Made by a program: the position numbers and the translations under genes | Assembly (NCBI GenBank): GCA_034440615.1 | Contig: JAOTOM010002716.1 | Span: 51,296 to 115,295, forward strand | Direction: 5' to 3' | DNA length: 64,000 nt | From: Ashinkailepas kermadecensis | Taxonomy: Eukaryota > Arthropoda > Thecostraca > Neolepadidae | Notes under the pieces: generated by a model | Databases searched by the model: none | What the model was told of the DNA's origin: nothing | Seen by the model: the letters and a program-made list of their open reading frames with translations, nothing else | Shown: piece after piece, positions 10,640 to 21,751 of the stretch | Layout: every line of letters starts with the position of its first letter | Numbering within the stretch: the first letter of the stretch is position 1

Positions 10640-11257
10640 CTATAAACCAAATCTACCACCCATGGCTGGAATACAAAGCGTTTATCTTCGATAATATATC
10701 CCACACACGCACCACCTCATTAGAACGCACACAAAACCATGCATTCCGCATCATCGCCGGAGCACACAGCACCACACCTACCGCCAGTCTCCGGGCTGAG
10801 ACCAATCTCCTTAGCCTACAGCACCGCAGATCACTGCAACTCGTTCGATGCCACTTTAGGACATCAACACAGCAAAACCAACCCTCCAATGTTGCCTCGT
10901 CTGGCCTCCTTGTTCAGTCAAAAAGTCGATGCGCCCCTAAACCACAATAACGAAGGGCCTCCTTGTTCAGCGTTCATACAACAACAATAAATACAGCATT
11001 GTCACCCACCTAGGCCTGGTTCATACACTCGCACTGAAATTTCCCGCTGTATCTCCCGACTAAAATCTTCCCTTCTCCTATTTTGGCACATGAAACACAC
11101 CCAACGTCGAGTATCTATTTCGACACAACAAAAACACATTCTCCCCCATCGAAACCCAAGCCAGATTTTGTATTCATATCACGGGGCCCACCCACAGCGC
11201 ACATACATCTACACTGACGGCTCCCGTACCAACGATGGTACGGCTGCCGCCTGGTGA
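10640..11257 (+). mobile_element. RNase H-class LINE (family B) fragment
   Basis: This is homologous to the family B LINE at 34.44-34.97 kb: shared blocks include AATACAA-GCGTTTATCTTCGAT, ATCACCGGAGCACAC-type and CACCAGTCTCCGG-type stretches (RT thumb), ending with ACTGACGGCTCCCGTACCAA (RNase H TDGSR block) at about 11214-11233. It has many frameshifts and stops, and no 5' half. Both ends are abrupt. Confidence 0.7.
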
Positions 11258-13366
11258 TGTTAAATAATTCAATATTTATCTCACCGTGATCGTCACACGG
11301 AAGCTAAGTGGATATGTTTCAGTCACTTCATTTCCAACCGACACCGAAGTTAATCCAAACCGAATACGTTAGCGAGTGGACAGCGAGCTCGAAACAGTAC
11401 AGCACACCACGTTTAGAACTACCAATAGAACTACGACAGACACGGGTGGAAAAATCGGGTGTTCCTGGTACTTTTGCATCACATACATTTTCCCCTCCAG
11501 AAAATTAACACCTAGTTTTTGTATCACTCGCAGGCTGAGTGTTGCTGGTTGACAATGCACTGCGCATGTTCTTACGTGCTTGTAGTATTGTGTAGCAACC
11601 GTGGTGTAGGACCCGTTGTCTCTGTAACCAGATTGAGCGGACGCTTGACTGCCCAGACCCGACTACAGGGGGTGCTGAGTTCTCAAAATGTTGAGAAACG
11701 CTGCCTTAGATCGGCAAGTCCATGGTTGCCTGCCGCTTGAACCGTGGCATGGACCGGTGCACCATGCTCGAGAGATAATGTGTAGCGTGCGCCAGCATAA
11801 ATGGTGACGATAGGGAGAGGAGGGGAGGGGAAGGGTCTAGGTTAGGAGTCATGGTCGGACATAGCACCGGTGGCGCCGCTCTTGTGGCGGACTTGTGAAG
11901 GAACACCGCCAGAGTAGGCTTGCTATGATTAATGCCATATTCTAGTTGCTACAGGAGGTGCAAGTAAGTTCAAATTTGAACAACATTCTCACAAGCTCTC
12001 TTGTGAGATGTAGTTCGTTTTATTATGAAATGATTTCATCCCGTCACTTTGCCCTCAAAGTGAAACGTGAGCAATTGGCCACTTGACTGCTTGTAATAAG
12101 ATTGCTTCTTACAGCTTCTGTGTAGTTGCTGACAATTTCCAGTGTTCTTAACTAAATGTAAATGGAACATGCTACATATTGACATCATCTTCAACAGATT
12201 CCATGAAGTTTTAACCCTACCATTTGTACAATCACTTCCAGTATTTGCATCCCATTACCACATTGTATGCATTAAAATTCATAATACATCAGGTGTTCTA
12301 CATTAGCGAATTAATTTCCAATGGTCTGAAATAAACCGGCCTACAGTCAGCTACATTCTAGTGCTATGCTCGAACATTTTAATAGATGTCTCACCCGGTC
12401 ACTTGTCACGTTTTCACATGAAACTTTCGGGCATTGCTGAGGTTCTGGCATGGCTCGATACAGGTTAAGCGCCGATATTTGCTGCCCAGAGGACCGGGAG
12501 TGCCGTCGAGCGGCGTGACGACAAAAAAGAAAGCTCCATCCTTGATCAATGCCAAGCAACATCGGCACTGCCACGCCAAAATTGTATACGGGAAATTATG
12601 GTTGTAAATGCATTCTTTACATTCCACGCCCATGAACGTAAAGTTCTGGAACAATATCCAGGGAACCTGTCGGCCTCAACTCCAATGTTGGCGACAATAA
12701 TGCCAGGCACATCGCCTATCGCTTCAAATATAAAAAGCTCCCTGTGACTTCGGTGTTGGGGCCCATTTACGTTCAGAGAATGGTTCGGGCCCGGTCGGTC
12801 GGTGGCGAGCCGCGGGCGACGCCGCCAGCGGCCTGCTGCGTATGGTGTATGAATACCAGAATATAGTTCCAGAAGTATTTTCGCAGATACGATTATGTGC
12901 AATATATCAGTGGAAGTGGCAATGCAGTTGCAATCTGAAGGCAAGCCAGCTTTAATAAACGCACTTCGCATCATATTTTATGGAGACGGAGTCATAAGCT
13001 ATAACTATATTCTTTGCCCACACGCTAGTGAGCATCCGGGCGCGTTTGTCGCGGACGCATAATTCAGAGTTCTTAAATGGCATCAGGAACCTACCTCATT
13101 TCTGTCTATAACTGGACAGCCCCCAATGTCCGCATTACCATTGCGTCTGACGCCTTATGATTATATTCGCAAATCGCCTCATGCTACCTGCACGAACAGC
13201 ATCATGATATAATAATAAGACAGATATTCTATCATTTTAAAGTGCTCATATTAAACAAGGTAAGCAGAAAAACCGAAAGGTAGCATATCAAACGCAGCAT
13301 GACCAAATACCATTACGGTATACGATATTTTGCGATCTCTCACGTGACTTGCTAACCGACCGACGC
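11258..13366. other. Gene-free interval upstream of the fucosyltransferase gene
   Basis: I see no recognisable coding sequence, RNA gene or repeat array. Composition is mixed and ORFs are short and unrelated to known families by eye. Upstream non-coding exon(s) and the promoter of the 13383-15449 gene may lie here or further left, since a 3' splice-site consensus precedes its ATG. Confidence 0.5.
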
Positions 13367-13378
13367 TCTCACTTTCAG
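13361..13378 (+). promoter_or_regulatory. Probable 3' splice site just before the fucosyltransferase ATG
   Basis: CGACGCTCTCACTTTCAG followed by GACAATGGG. The pyrimidine tract and CAG/G fit an acceptor consensus, placing the start codon only a few bases into an exon. It implies an upstream 5'UTR exon that I could not locate. Confidence 0.45.
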
Positions 13379-13382
13379 GACA

Positions 13383-15449
13383 ATGGGCCGGGACAGGTTT
13401 CGACTTGTCGTTGGCTTCGCACTGACAAGTTGCTTCGTGTTCTTCTACGTCATCATGTCCCTGCCGGTCGGACTGCTGCACCCGCTGGCCGCCAGGGGCG
13501 CTGGTGTCGGCCACAGGCTCTCCACCACATGGCCAGCAGCTCAGCGCGAACACAGGGGCGGGCCGACGTCGCCGAGTCGAAGTGGAAGTGTTGCGTCTGG
13601 CGTTGGAGGTGAAGCCGGAACTACCAGCTGGGATGCCCCGCCAGAAACGGCCGAAGCGCTTGCCATCGCCAGTGGACTAGTCCATGGTAGCGCCGCCACT
13701 AGTGGACGGGTCCATGGTAGTGCCGCCCCCAACGGACGGGTCCATGGTAGCGCCGCCCCCAACGGACGGGTCCATAGTAGTGCCACCGCTAGCGGACGGG
13801 TCCATAGTGGTGCCGACCGCAACGGACGGGTCCATAGTAGTGTCATCGCTAGCGGACGGGTCCATAGTAGTGCCGCCCCCAACGGACGGGTCCATAGTAG
13901 TGCCGACCCCAACGGACGGGTCCATGGTAGCGCCGCCCCCAGTGGTCGGTTCCATGGTAGTGCCGCCCCCAACGGACGGGTCCATAGTAGTGCCAACCCC
14001 AACGGACGGGTCCATGGTAGCGCCGCCCCCAGCGGTCGGTTCCATGGTAGTGCCGCTCCCAACGGACGGGTCCATGGTAGTGCCGCCCCCAACGGACGGG
14101 TCCATAGTAGCGCCGCCCCCAGCAGATGGATTCAAACGTCTGGAGACAGGCCAAACGTCAATGTGGCCACGACAGCAAGCAGTCGTGCCAGTACGAACGT
14201 GACCCCCACAATCACCACGTCGAACGTGCTATCTAGAACCGCCGTGAACACAAAGCCTATGTCAGCATCGCCAACGGATCTCTTAATCGCTTCCTCGCCT
14301 CCACCATTGCCATTGATAACCTTACCACCACACTCTTCAGCGGCACCGTGTTCAGCGCCGACGTCAACATCGACACCCTCAGTGACACCAAAAACACGGC
14401 GGCCGTTGAAGAGGACGCCGTCACGATCGGTGGCAACAAGGCCGCTGTTACCAGTGCGCCCGACAGTGGCCCGGGCAGCGAGTTTAGCGGTGAGCTCGAC
14501 TGCCCACCGGCCAGTGAACACCACATGTCCGCCGCCGCCGCTGCTCACCGTCAACTCGGGTGGCCGACTGGGCAACAAGCTGTGTCAGTACTTCACCCTG
14601 TGGACACTGCACCGCGACACGTTCAGCAACATCACCGCCTGGATCGCGCCGGCGATGGCCGCCTACTTCAGCCGACTGTTTTCGGGCCGCCGCAGTTTGG
14701 ACGTGCTGCCCGTGCGGTGCCGGCCGGCCGGCCGCCTCGCCGTCGGCCTCGGTGACGTGTCAACGTCGCTGGCGACCGGCAGGGCCGTGTGCGTGGGCGG
14801 CGGGCCGTGCGACATCGCGCACTTCGCGCGCCACCGCCACCGCCTGCTGGCCGAGTTTCCGTGGCGGGCGGCGACCGCGGAGGTGGCAGCGGCGAGCCTC
14901 ACCGCCGCCGCCGCCCTGCTCGCCTGCCCGCTGGCCGCCTGCTCCTTCATTGGCGTGCACGTGCGGCGCACCGACTACGCCGAGTGGCTGCACACGCGCA
15001 TGAACGGACACCCGGTGGGCACCGAGTACCTGCAGTGCGCGCTGTCGCTGTGCCGGCGCTGCTACCGGCGAGCCGTCTTTATCGTCGCCAGCGACGACCC
15101 GGCATGGTGCCGCGCCAACATTCTCGGCCACGACGTGGTGCACGCGGTGGAGGTGGGCGCCGTGCCGGCGCACCTGGACGCCGCCGCTGTCGACATGGCC
15201 ACGCTCGGTCTGTGCAACCACACGGTCGTGTCGTACGGCACGTTCAGCTACATGGCGGCGTTCAGGGCGGGCGGTCACGTGATCGCGCCCACTGGCTACT
15301 CGGGCAGCGAGCACTTCATGGCCGACGGGCTGGCGCGCTCCGGCCTGCCCATGACGCTGCTGCACTACCGCACCTGTGACCAGGTGCCACTGCAGCAGCG
15401 CACGCCGTTCACACCGCTCTCGCCGTTCATCCAGTGTGTTGGGTGGTAG
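13383..15449 (+). CDS. GT11 family alpha-1,2-fucosyltransferase-like, with tandem-repeat stem
   Basis: A predicted Golgi type II membrane enzyme that would transfer L-fucose from GDP-fucose to a galactoside. The 688-residue ORF is unbroken. Residues 8-32 form a signal anchor. Residues 98-248 are about fifteen copies of a 10-residue repeat (GRVHGSAAPN type), followed by a Ser/Thr/Pro-rich stem to about 386. The catalytic domain shows the GT11 motifs in order: GGRLGNKLCQYF (393-404), GVHVRRTDY (524-532, the GDP-fucose-binding HxRRxD region), FIVASDDPAWC (566-576), and MATLGLCNHTVVSYGTF (605-621). Sequons include NTT (380), NIT (416) and NHT (612). Third codon positions in the catalytic part are almost all G or C, as expected under coding constraint. 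The family's usual length is about 300-400 residues; the excess is the stem. The ATG is chosen because it directly precedes the signal anchor and follows a splice acceptor. Acceptor specificity cannot be read from sequence. Confidence 0.9.
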   Translation: MGRDRFRLVVGFALTSCFVFFYVIMSLPVGLLHPLAARGAGVGHRLSTTWPAAQREHRGGPTSPSRSGSVASGVGGEAGTTSWDAPPETAEALAIASGLVHGSAATSGRVHGSAAPNGRVHGSAAPNGRVHSSATASGRVHSGADRNGRVHSSVIASGRVHSSAAPNGRVHSSADPNGRVHGSAAPSGRFHGSAAPNGRVHSSANPNGRVHGSAAPSGRFHGSAAPNGRVHGSAAPNGRVHSSAAPSRWIQTSGDRPNVNVATTASSRASTNVTPTITTSNVLSRTAVNTKPMSASPTDLLIASSPPPLPLITLPPHSSAAPCSAPTSTSTPSVTPKTRRPLKRTPSRSVATRPLLPVRPTVARAASLAVSSTAHRPVNTTCPPPPLLTVNSGGRLGNKLCQYFTLWTLHRDTFSNITAWIAPAMAAYFSRLFSGRRSLDVLPVRCRPAGRLAVGLGDVSTSLATGRAVCVGGGPCDIAHFARHRHRLLAEFPWRAATAEVAAASLTAAAALLACPLAACSFIGVHVRRTDYAEWLHTRMNGHPVGTEYLQCALSLCRRCYRRAVFIVASDDPAWCRANILGHDVVHAVEVGAVPAHLDAAAVDMATLGLCNHTVVSYGTFSYMAAFRAGGHVIAPTGYSGSEHFMADGLARSGLPMTLLHYRTCDQVPLQQRTPFTPLSPFIQCVGW
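13674..14126. repeat. 30-bp minisatellite encoding the enzyme stem (about 15 copies)
   Basis: Unit contains GGTCCATGGTAGCGCCGCCC and variants. It stays in frame with the fucosyltransferase, giving a His- and Ser-containing 10-residue repeat. At least five of six frames are open across the array, so openness alone does not prove selection here; the proof of coding is the intact frame on both sides. Confidence 0.9.
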
Positions 15450-15453
15450 CGAG

Positions 15454-15484
15454 GAGGGCAGAGGCTACAGCCGCCTCTGCCCTC
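15454..15484 (+). other. Perfect 12-bp stem hairpin just after the fucosyltransferase stop
   Basis: GAGGGCAGAGGC (15454-15465) pairs with GCCTCTGCCCTC (15473-15484) across a 7-nt loop, starting 5 nt after the TAG. It would be in the 3'UTR. No AATAAA is evident in the next several hundred bases. Confidence 0.6.
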
Positions 15485-16072
15485 ACCATCCATACGGCCT
15501 CGCTATGTGGTGTCGACGTCGCGGTTGAGGTCTGCACACGTTGTGATATTTACACTCGCAATGAGGTAGCAACGCCACGAGGCCTACCTCATCACTCTTA
15601 TTTTGCTTAATTTCGACAAGCTTTCGATAAGTTTTTGCATTCGCATGGTCTTCTGCAAACGACGAGTCATCATGAATTTGAATCTTTTCTGGAGGACGAA
15701 CATCGTCGGATAAGTCATCCAACGGCCGTTTCTGCCGTGGATCGGGCCTCACTGGGCTTTCAGCTGAACATTTCAAGCGTTCTGCTAATTGTGACAAGGG
15801 AATTTCGTCCTCTGAGTCACTATTCTGGGGCTTCAAGCGTTTCGCCAATTGCCACAGTGGAATATCATTTTCTGATTCACTGGACAAGGGAAGTGGGTGT
15901 TTATTTCGCTCAGCTATGTCAAATAGAGGGTTATCATCCTCTGTATCACTGGCTGAGAGCAGTGGCCGCTTATTTCGCTCAGCTAATTATGATGAGGAAT
16001 ATCATCCTCTGTATCACTGGACATCGGTGGGAGCTCAGCCGCTTCAATCAAATTTGTGAGAGGCAACTGTAA
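15483..16072 (-). pseudogene. Acidic tandem-motif ORF, possibly a transposase C-terminal tail
   Basis: On minus, an acidic motif of the form SDxEDDIPL-xx-LAERxK recurs about four times at ~23-residue spacing: SSDTEDDIP, SDTEDDNPLFDIAERNK, SSESENDIPLWQLAKRLK and NSDSEDEIPLSQLAERLK. The open part (15483-15887, 134 codons) covers the last two; the upstream copies carry a stop and frameshift. The remaining C-terminal part is basic and unrecognised. Such repeated acidic tails occur at the C-termini of some pogo/Tigger-type transposases, but no DDE core is visible, so the family is uncertain. Confidence 0.35.
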
Positions 16073-16127
16073 CGTAGTTTAGATATATACTGTTTTTCCC
16101 GCCTCATTCAGATGGTTGTATAGTCCC

Positions 16128-16280
16128 GTAATGCTGTCCAGTAACCGTAATGCTGTCCAGTAACCGTAATGCTCTCCAGTAACCGTAATGCTGTCCAGTA
16201 ACCGTAATGCTGTCCAGTAACCGTAATGCTGTCCAGTAACCGTAATGCTCTCCAGTAACCGTAATGCTGTCCAGTAACCG
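16128..16280. repeat. 19-bp minisatellite (8 copies)
   Basis: Unit GTAATGCTGTCCAGTAACC with a G/C variant (GCTGTCC or GCTCTCC), followed by degenerate GTAATGCCGTAAC pieces to about 16300. Confidence 0.9.
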
Positions 16281-16829
16281 TAATGCCGTAACGCCGTAAT
16301 CTAGCCGGCTGCCGGCCCGCCGTGTTGGAATGTGTTGACAACTTGTGTTTGGGCTACCGGCGTCATCTGAGGCGATCAGTGCCGGCTCGCTTCCGTTCTA
16401 GATATCATTGGAATGTACTCGTACTTCATTCGGTGCAATATTACTTGGCGGCCATGATGTCTCGGAAGCCATGACGTCCTGTGCCCCGCGAATCGCCAGC
16501 AGGCACTGGCCGCATAAATTAGTGAATTGTCAACGGCGAGCGGCCGTGGGCGGAGCCTCCAGCTAGCTGAGGGTTCCCGCGGGCAGTTTGCCGCCCCGGC
16601 CGTCAGGGGTGTCTGGGCTGTCCAGTACGTCGCATCTCTGCCGGTCGCGGCGCGGTCGCGTGCATAAATTAACTGACATTCGTTTCCCCTCCGTTTTCGG
16701 TACTTGTCATAATTTCAACTACTTTGGAACGTTTAGAAATAATTTCTTCGGGAGCGTACGAATTGCCGTTTGCTTACTATCACGTCTGCACAATATATCC
16801 AAGTGCAGAGACCATTGAACTTTCTGGTG
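16281..16829. other. Gene-free interval
   Basis: GC-rich first half, mixed second half. No recognisable gene, RNA or repeat array. Confidence 0.5.
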
Positions 16830-17228
16830 CTATCGCAGAACCGAGGTCAACTCGACTACTTCACAAGCCGAGAAGAAGATGACTTCTCTACACAACTCAT
16901 TCTCCGACAGGTCAGACTTGACCTCTGGTGGTTTCACAAAACCAGGTGTGGAATAATCTGTCACCATCTCGGTAGTTTCGTTATCCTTCTTTTTCGGCGG
17001 AGAACTGACACGCTCGGTACAGTCATCGTTATCCGTGCTATATCTCGGACATGAACGATACGCGTCGTCCCATTTAGCCTCTCTCGACGACTCCGCACGA
17101 TCGGGTGTAGAGCCGTCGACATTCGTCTTTTTCGCCAAGTACTTTCGGTTCACTGGTTCTGCCTTCTCCTTTGTCGGCTCCCAGACCTTGTTTGGTTCAG
17201 CCGAACGCAGTTTCAGGGCATGTACCAG
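16830..17228 (-). CDS. Unrecognised Lys/Glu-rich ORF (possible exon)
   Basis: The minus frame is open from about 17228 down to 16830 (about 130 codons); an ATG lies at 17153. It is rich in Lys, Glu, Ser and Pro with segments such as EPNKVWEPTKEKAEPV and SSPPKKKDNETTEM. I recognise no domain. In the same frame, upstream of a stop at 17268, another open stretch (17268-17510) exists, so the two may be exons or parts of one decayed gene. A candidate acceptor (AAAACCAG) sits near the upstream limit. Treat as hypothetical. Confidence 0.25.
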   Translation of the reverse strand: MVHALKLRSAEPNKVWEPTKEKAEPVNRKYLAKKTNVDGSTPDRAESSREAKWDDAYRSCPRYSTDNDDCTERVSSPPKKKDNETTEMVTDYSTPGFVKPPEVKSDLSENELCREVIFFSACEVVELTSVLR

Positions 17229-17510
17229 TCTGGTTTTGGCAATTTACCGGTCTCGAATAACGTAATTTTATGTGCTTGTTTGTTTTATGATTCGAAAGTA
17301 CAGCTTCCTAGGCAGCGATAATTTTGGCGACGTGCCAGATTGTACTCTGATATCATGATAATGCACTGTGTCTCCGATCATATTTTTTTCGGTTTCACCT
17401 TCCGGTAGGCTTGCTCGCGGTTCTTTTCGCGCCTCTACTCGATGTGCATTTTCACATGACTGTAGGCCTCGTGTAAATTTGCCCACATTTTGGAACATAG
17501 TCCCCTCCAT

Positions 17511-19860
17511 ATTAATCTAATTTTAGTTGCAGCAAATTGTCTAGGTGAGAACGGAGTCTCTCCCGTAGAGTGTGAAGAACGGCGAGATGGTGACTGAACT
17601 TCCAATCTTCGCCATCCTGCTAGTATTGTCGCTAATCTTGACGTTCTATAAACTGCAAGATTCGCGGGAATTTTCGCATCCTAATCATACTGATATTTGT
17701 TAACTGCTTTTGCCAGTAAATCATTCTAGCAATAATGATACCTATCGATTTTGCCATTTGTCCACGGATAATCTTCAATGGTAATGATACGGCGAATATT
17801 CAAACGTTTCCAACTAGTCCACAACGGCATTTCTGAATTATGTGCACAAGTCCGATATAATTACACGTGGACAGGAGTGACGAGGGATAACTTCTTTCAT
17901 AAGTATCTTTCCGATGGTATGATATTCCGATGGTATAATAGTTTTGGCGTGGTGTTCGAATTGTGTACCGGCCGCGTATTTTTAGAGTGTCTGCATACCT
18001 ATAGGTGTGCTTCCCACATGCATCTTTAGTATTGCTCGTGGGCACAGCGCCGTGCGGCGATTTCCCTTTGACATTCCGGGGTCCACCATGGCGTAGATGC
18101 CTTTTTCCTAGTTTAATTACTTTTTGGGACTGAGTCGCAAACTGATGGCCCTGAATATTGTGGCGATTTTGCTGATATCTGAAGTTGCTAGGCTGAGGTC
18201 CACCTGATCCTATGGTTTTGCCCAGTCCGCTCTTTTCAAGTTCCGAGATGGTCTTAATAGCTTAGTGTGGTAGATAGCGTCCGTGCTGAGCCTGATTGCA
18301 CTAGGGTAGTCGTCGCTCAGCCCGGGAACGTCCGAAGCTGACCAGCCAAAAAGTGAGCTTAATCGTTGGGAGCAGCACGATAAGTCAATTTAACTGCCCG
18401 ATTCTCCTAAGGCCGGGCTGTGGTGGGTGCGGCTCCGGTGATCTGGGATAAACTGGGGTATCTCACTTCCTCTAGTGTCGTCCGATCGTTTCCTCTGGAG
18501 GGGTGTTTAACATTAAAGTCTCGCATAATTGGAACTGGTGGAGGAGCCTCAAGCAGCAAGTCGCTCAGCCCCTGTGGTGTGGGTGTTCCAGCTGACGGTG
18601 AGATGTATGGTGAGATTACTGTGGCTTAGCAATTTACAATTTTGAGGCTGACTGCTACGCAGCTCAGGGGAGTATTTAACGTTACCCGACGATGAGGTAT
18701 GCTGGTAGCGATAAGTATGGCTGCGCCCCATTTCCGGTGTGGACCGTTTACGTTATCGACATGCAAAGTGTAACCTGGAATTTTGTTCCAAATGGAGTCA
18801 AAGTCTCATAAGTGAGTTTCTTGGAGAGCGGGTAGTAATGGTTTTTGTCGCAACAGTTCCGATTTGAATTCTACGAACTTGCCTGGAAGGCCACCGGTGT
18901 TCCGCTGTAGAAAAGCCCCATTCCCGAACGCGTTTAGTGTCTGTTGTTGCTTCTATACTGGGATGGTTTCGGTGCGGTGTTGGGCAGAAAGGCTGAACCG
19001 GTTGACGGAGAGGGGGTGGGAGGTGACCCCGGCAGGGGTGTTATCCTGGATTTAGGCGGACGGGCCCTGGGAGGTGATTTATGATATCTATGGGATTGAT
19101 CTATGGGAAGTGATGGAGCAGCGTAGCTGCGGGGTTTGCGGTTGGGAGGCGCGGTAGGTTTGGACGGTAGCCGTCGGTCTGGGGTTTCTGGTTCGGGCTC
19201 GACGAGCTTCGCAGGGGTTCGGTTTGGGTGGTGGCCTCGGTCGAGGTTTTGGGACTTTCCCCACTCCAGTCCCACTCACGCCCCATCCCTACCCGCCCTC
19301 GCCAGCACGCCCCACCGCCACACACAAACATGCAAGTGCACACAGGCCTGTATGTAGCGCCCACCACTATGGCCTTGCTTAGGTGCCACTGAGTAGCTAA
19401 TGCTGAAGTATCGCCACACTCGGTTATGATAATGACAATATAACATATCTAAGTTGGATATAATTCGCTGTGTACCAATCATGGTCCAGGCTAGTTTCTT
19501 GTGTATTATCTTTTTGTGCTTGCAAGAAATGTCTGAAATGATAATGTAACAAATTGCTAAAGATTCTTTCGTTCTGAAACCATTTCCAAAGATAAGAGTT
19601 TGTAAAATGTCCTGTTCCATTAAATTAGTGAATACATCTATCGTGGTTTGCACTTTGTCGTAAATATCATTCCTATGGTACGCATAGAGAGTGCAGTGAA
19701 ACTTGAAGTGGATTGCGTCTTGTTTGAAGTGGCTGCAAGGGCATGGTGGGTGATGTAGAGGGTTGACTACGCATAAATCTGGACTTATTTGAGTCAACCC
19801 CAGAGGTAAAGCAATATGCAGCTTGGTAGTCGCACCCAGTGCCCACCAGGTGACCGGTAC
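17511..19860. other. Gene-free interval
   Basis: No supported gene. ORFs on minus at 18934-19275 and 19101-19367 are short, overlapping in three frames and Pro/Arg-biased, typical of GC-rich non-coding DNA. 19390-19800 is AT-richer with nothing recognised. Confidence 0.5.
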
Positions 19861-19880
19861 TTGCCAGGTGCCCAGAGCCT

Positions 19881-20340
19881 GTCAGGTACCCAGTACCGGT
19901 CAGGTGCCCAGTACCGGTCAGGTGCCCAGTACCGGTCAGGTGCCCAGTACCGGTCAGGTGCCCAGTACCGGTCAGGTGCCCAGTACCGGTCAGGTGCCCA
20001 GTACCGGTCAGGTGCCCAGTACCGGTAAGGTGCCCAGTGCCGGTCAGGTGTCGAGTCCCCGTAAAGTGACCAGTGCCGGTCAGGTGCCCAGTACCGGTCA
20101 GGCGCACAGTGCCGGTCAGGTGCCCAGCCCGGTCGGGTTACCAGTATCTGCCCAGTACCGGTCAGGCGCACAGTGCCGGTCAGGTGCCCAGTACCGGTCA
20201 GGTGCCCAGTGCCGGTCAGGTGCCCAGTGCCGGTCAGGTGTCCAGTGCCTGTCAGGTGCCCAGTGCCTGTCAGGCACCCAGTACCGGTCAGGCGCACAGT
20301 GCCGGTCAGGTGCCCAGTACCGGTCGGGTTACCAGTGTCT
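19881..20340. repeat. 18-bp minisatellite (about 25 copies)
   Basis: Unit CAGGTGCCCAGTACCGGT with point variants (AGTGCC, GCGCAC) and a few interruptions near 20040-20070 and 20130-20155. Open in several frames on both strands (for example STGQVP or YRSGAQ); these ORFs are repeat artefacts. Confidence 0.9.
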
Positions 20341-20344
20341 GCCA

Positions 20345-20755
20345 GGCATCCACTGTGGTCGTTGGTTTCCAAGCAACATCATCAATCAAAATTCAGCAAG
20401 CGAGCTAGACCACAATGGCTGAAGCATTAGATCACAATGGCTGATGTATTAGGCCATATGACAATCGATGCGGACTTCGGAGCACATGGGATCAAGGGCG
20501 GCCGCACCTCGTTCGACCAGGAGAGGAGGGAAACACTTATTTTAGACCCATTGTTTACCATGCATTGTCAAAGGGATAATGCTAAGATTATTATTGGCGC
20601 CCACCCCTAATCAGCTACCCCTGCATGGGGAATTGCGCTGCTGGGAAAACTGAGTCCACAACGCTGCGGGGAAACTGAGTCAACAGCAACGACAATCGAT
20701 GCCGTCTTGCAGAGTTGCCCAGGACCGGCATCGATTGGCACCCACGACATGATGA
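20345..20755. other. Gene-free spacer between two minisatellites
   Basis: Nothing recognised. A CTGGGAAAACTGAGTC / GGGGAAACTGAGTC pair near 20641-20680 is a short local duplication. Confidence 0.5.
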
Positions 20756-21110
20756 TTGGTGGTCTGCAGTCGGCACGATCCGAGGTCTGTGGAGGCCTGT
20801 AGTCGGCACGGTCCGGGGTCTGGGGAGGTCTGCAGTCGGCACGGTCCGAAGTCTGTGGAGGTCTGCAGTCGGCACGGTCCGAGGTCTGTGGAGGTCTGCA
20901 GTCGGCACGGTCCGAGGTCTGTGGAGGACTGCAGTCGGCACGGTCCGAGGTCTGTGGAGGTCTGCAGTCGGCACGGTCCGAGGTCTGTGGAGGTCTGCAG
21001 TCGGCACGGTCCGAGGTCTGTGGAGGTCTGCAGTCGGCACGGTCCGAGGTCTGTGGAGGCCTGCAGTCGGCACGGTCCGAGGTCCGTGGAGGCCCGCAAT
21101 CGGCGCTGCC
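20756..21110. repeat. 33-bp minisatellite, left array (about 11 copies)
   Basis: Unit contains GGTCTGTGGAGGTCTGCAGT then CGGCACGGTCCGA. The same unit and orientation recurs at 28.56-29.09 kb, on the other side of the family A LINE. The array ends in degenerate units near 21110. Confidence 0.9.
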
Positions 21111-21751
21111 CGATGCCCGCAGGGGGTCAGCCTCGTTACTCGGCTGGCTAGGGAAAGGCGTTCCCTCGGGTTACCACAGCCTCACTCGTCCTTCCATCCA
21201 AACGCTCCCATTCCAATGCCCATCTCATCTCAACATCCATGTCCTTCACCTGGCCCTGCAACACAAACTTTCCCTACTATGAGCAGGTAGGACAACTTCC
21301 CCGGGCCTACCCTCCAGCTCAGTTGTATCGGGGTAGCCGCGCCCCCTCGGCCCGTCCCCCGGGGTTGATGGAGTCCTGGAGGCTGAGGTCCCCCGTCGCA
21401 CGGTGCTAGTTGTGACGGGGGGCCAGCACGCCTCTTGGGTCCCAATATCCCGGAGGGGCGGCCGGGCCCGTAAGGCCCCATACGGGCCAAGTGACTGGTC
21501 GCCTCGGGCCGGGAACCTGGGGTTATTCCTAGCGCTCGCCGGCCCGGCCGGCTGGGGTCAAGGGGTGGGCGGCGCTGTTAGTGCGGTCGGGGTGGTGAGT
21601 CTCTCTCTCTCTCCCGGCCGTACGAAGGCGCCGCCCGCCCCGTATAGCTCCTCGGGCGCCTGGCGTCCTCCCGTCCGCGGGGCCCAGACGTCCCCCCGGT
21701 AGGGCCCCTAAGTGGTGGGGCGCCCGAGGAGTAGAAACCAAGAAACTGCAC

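Noticed and set aside
14560..15379. Alternative-frame and antisense ORFs over the fucosyltransferase catalytic domain
   Set aside because: They exist because third positions of the real frame are G/C; none has motifs, whereas the chosen frame has all GT11 blocks.
20756..21110. CRISPR array
   Set aside because: Direct repeats are contiguous with no unique spacers, and the rest of the window is animal DNA. The same applies to all other arrays.
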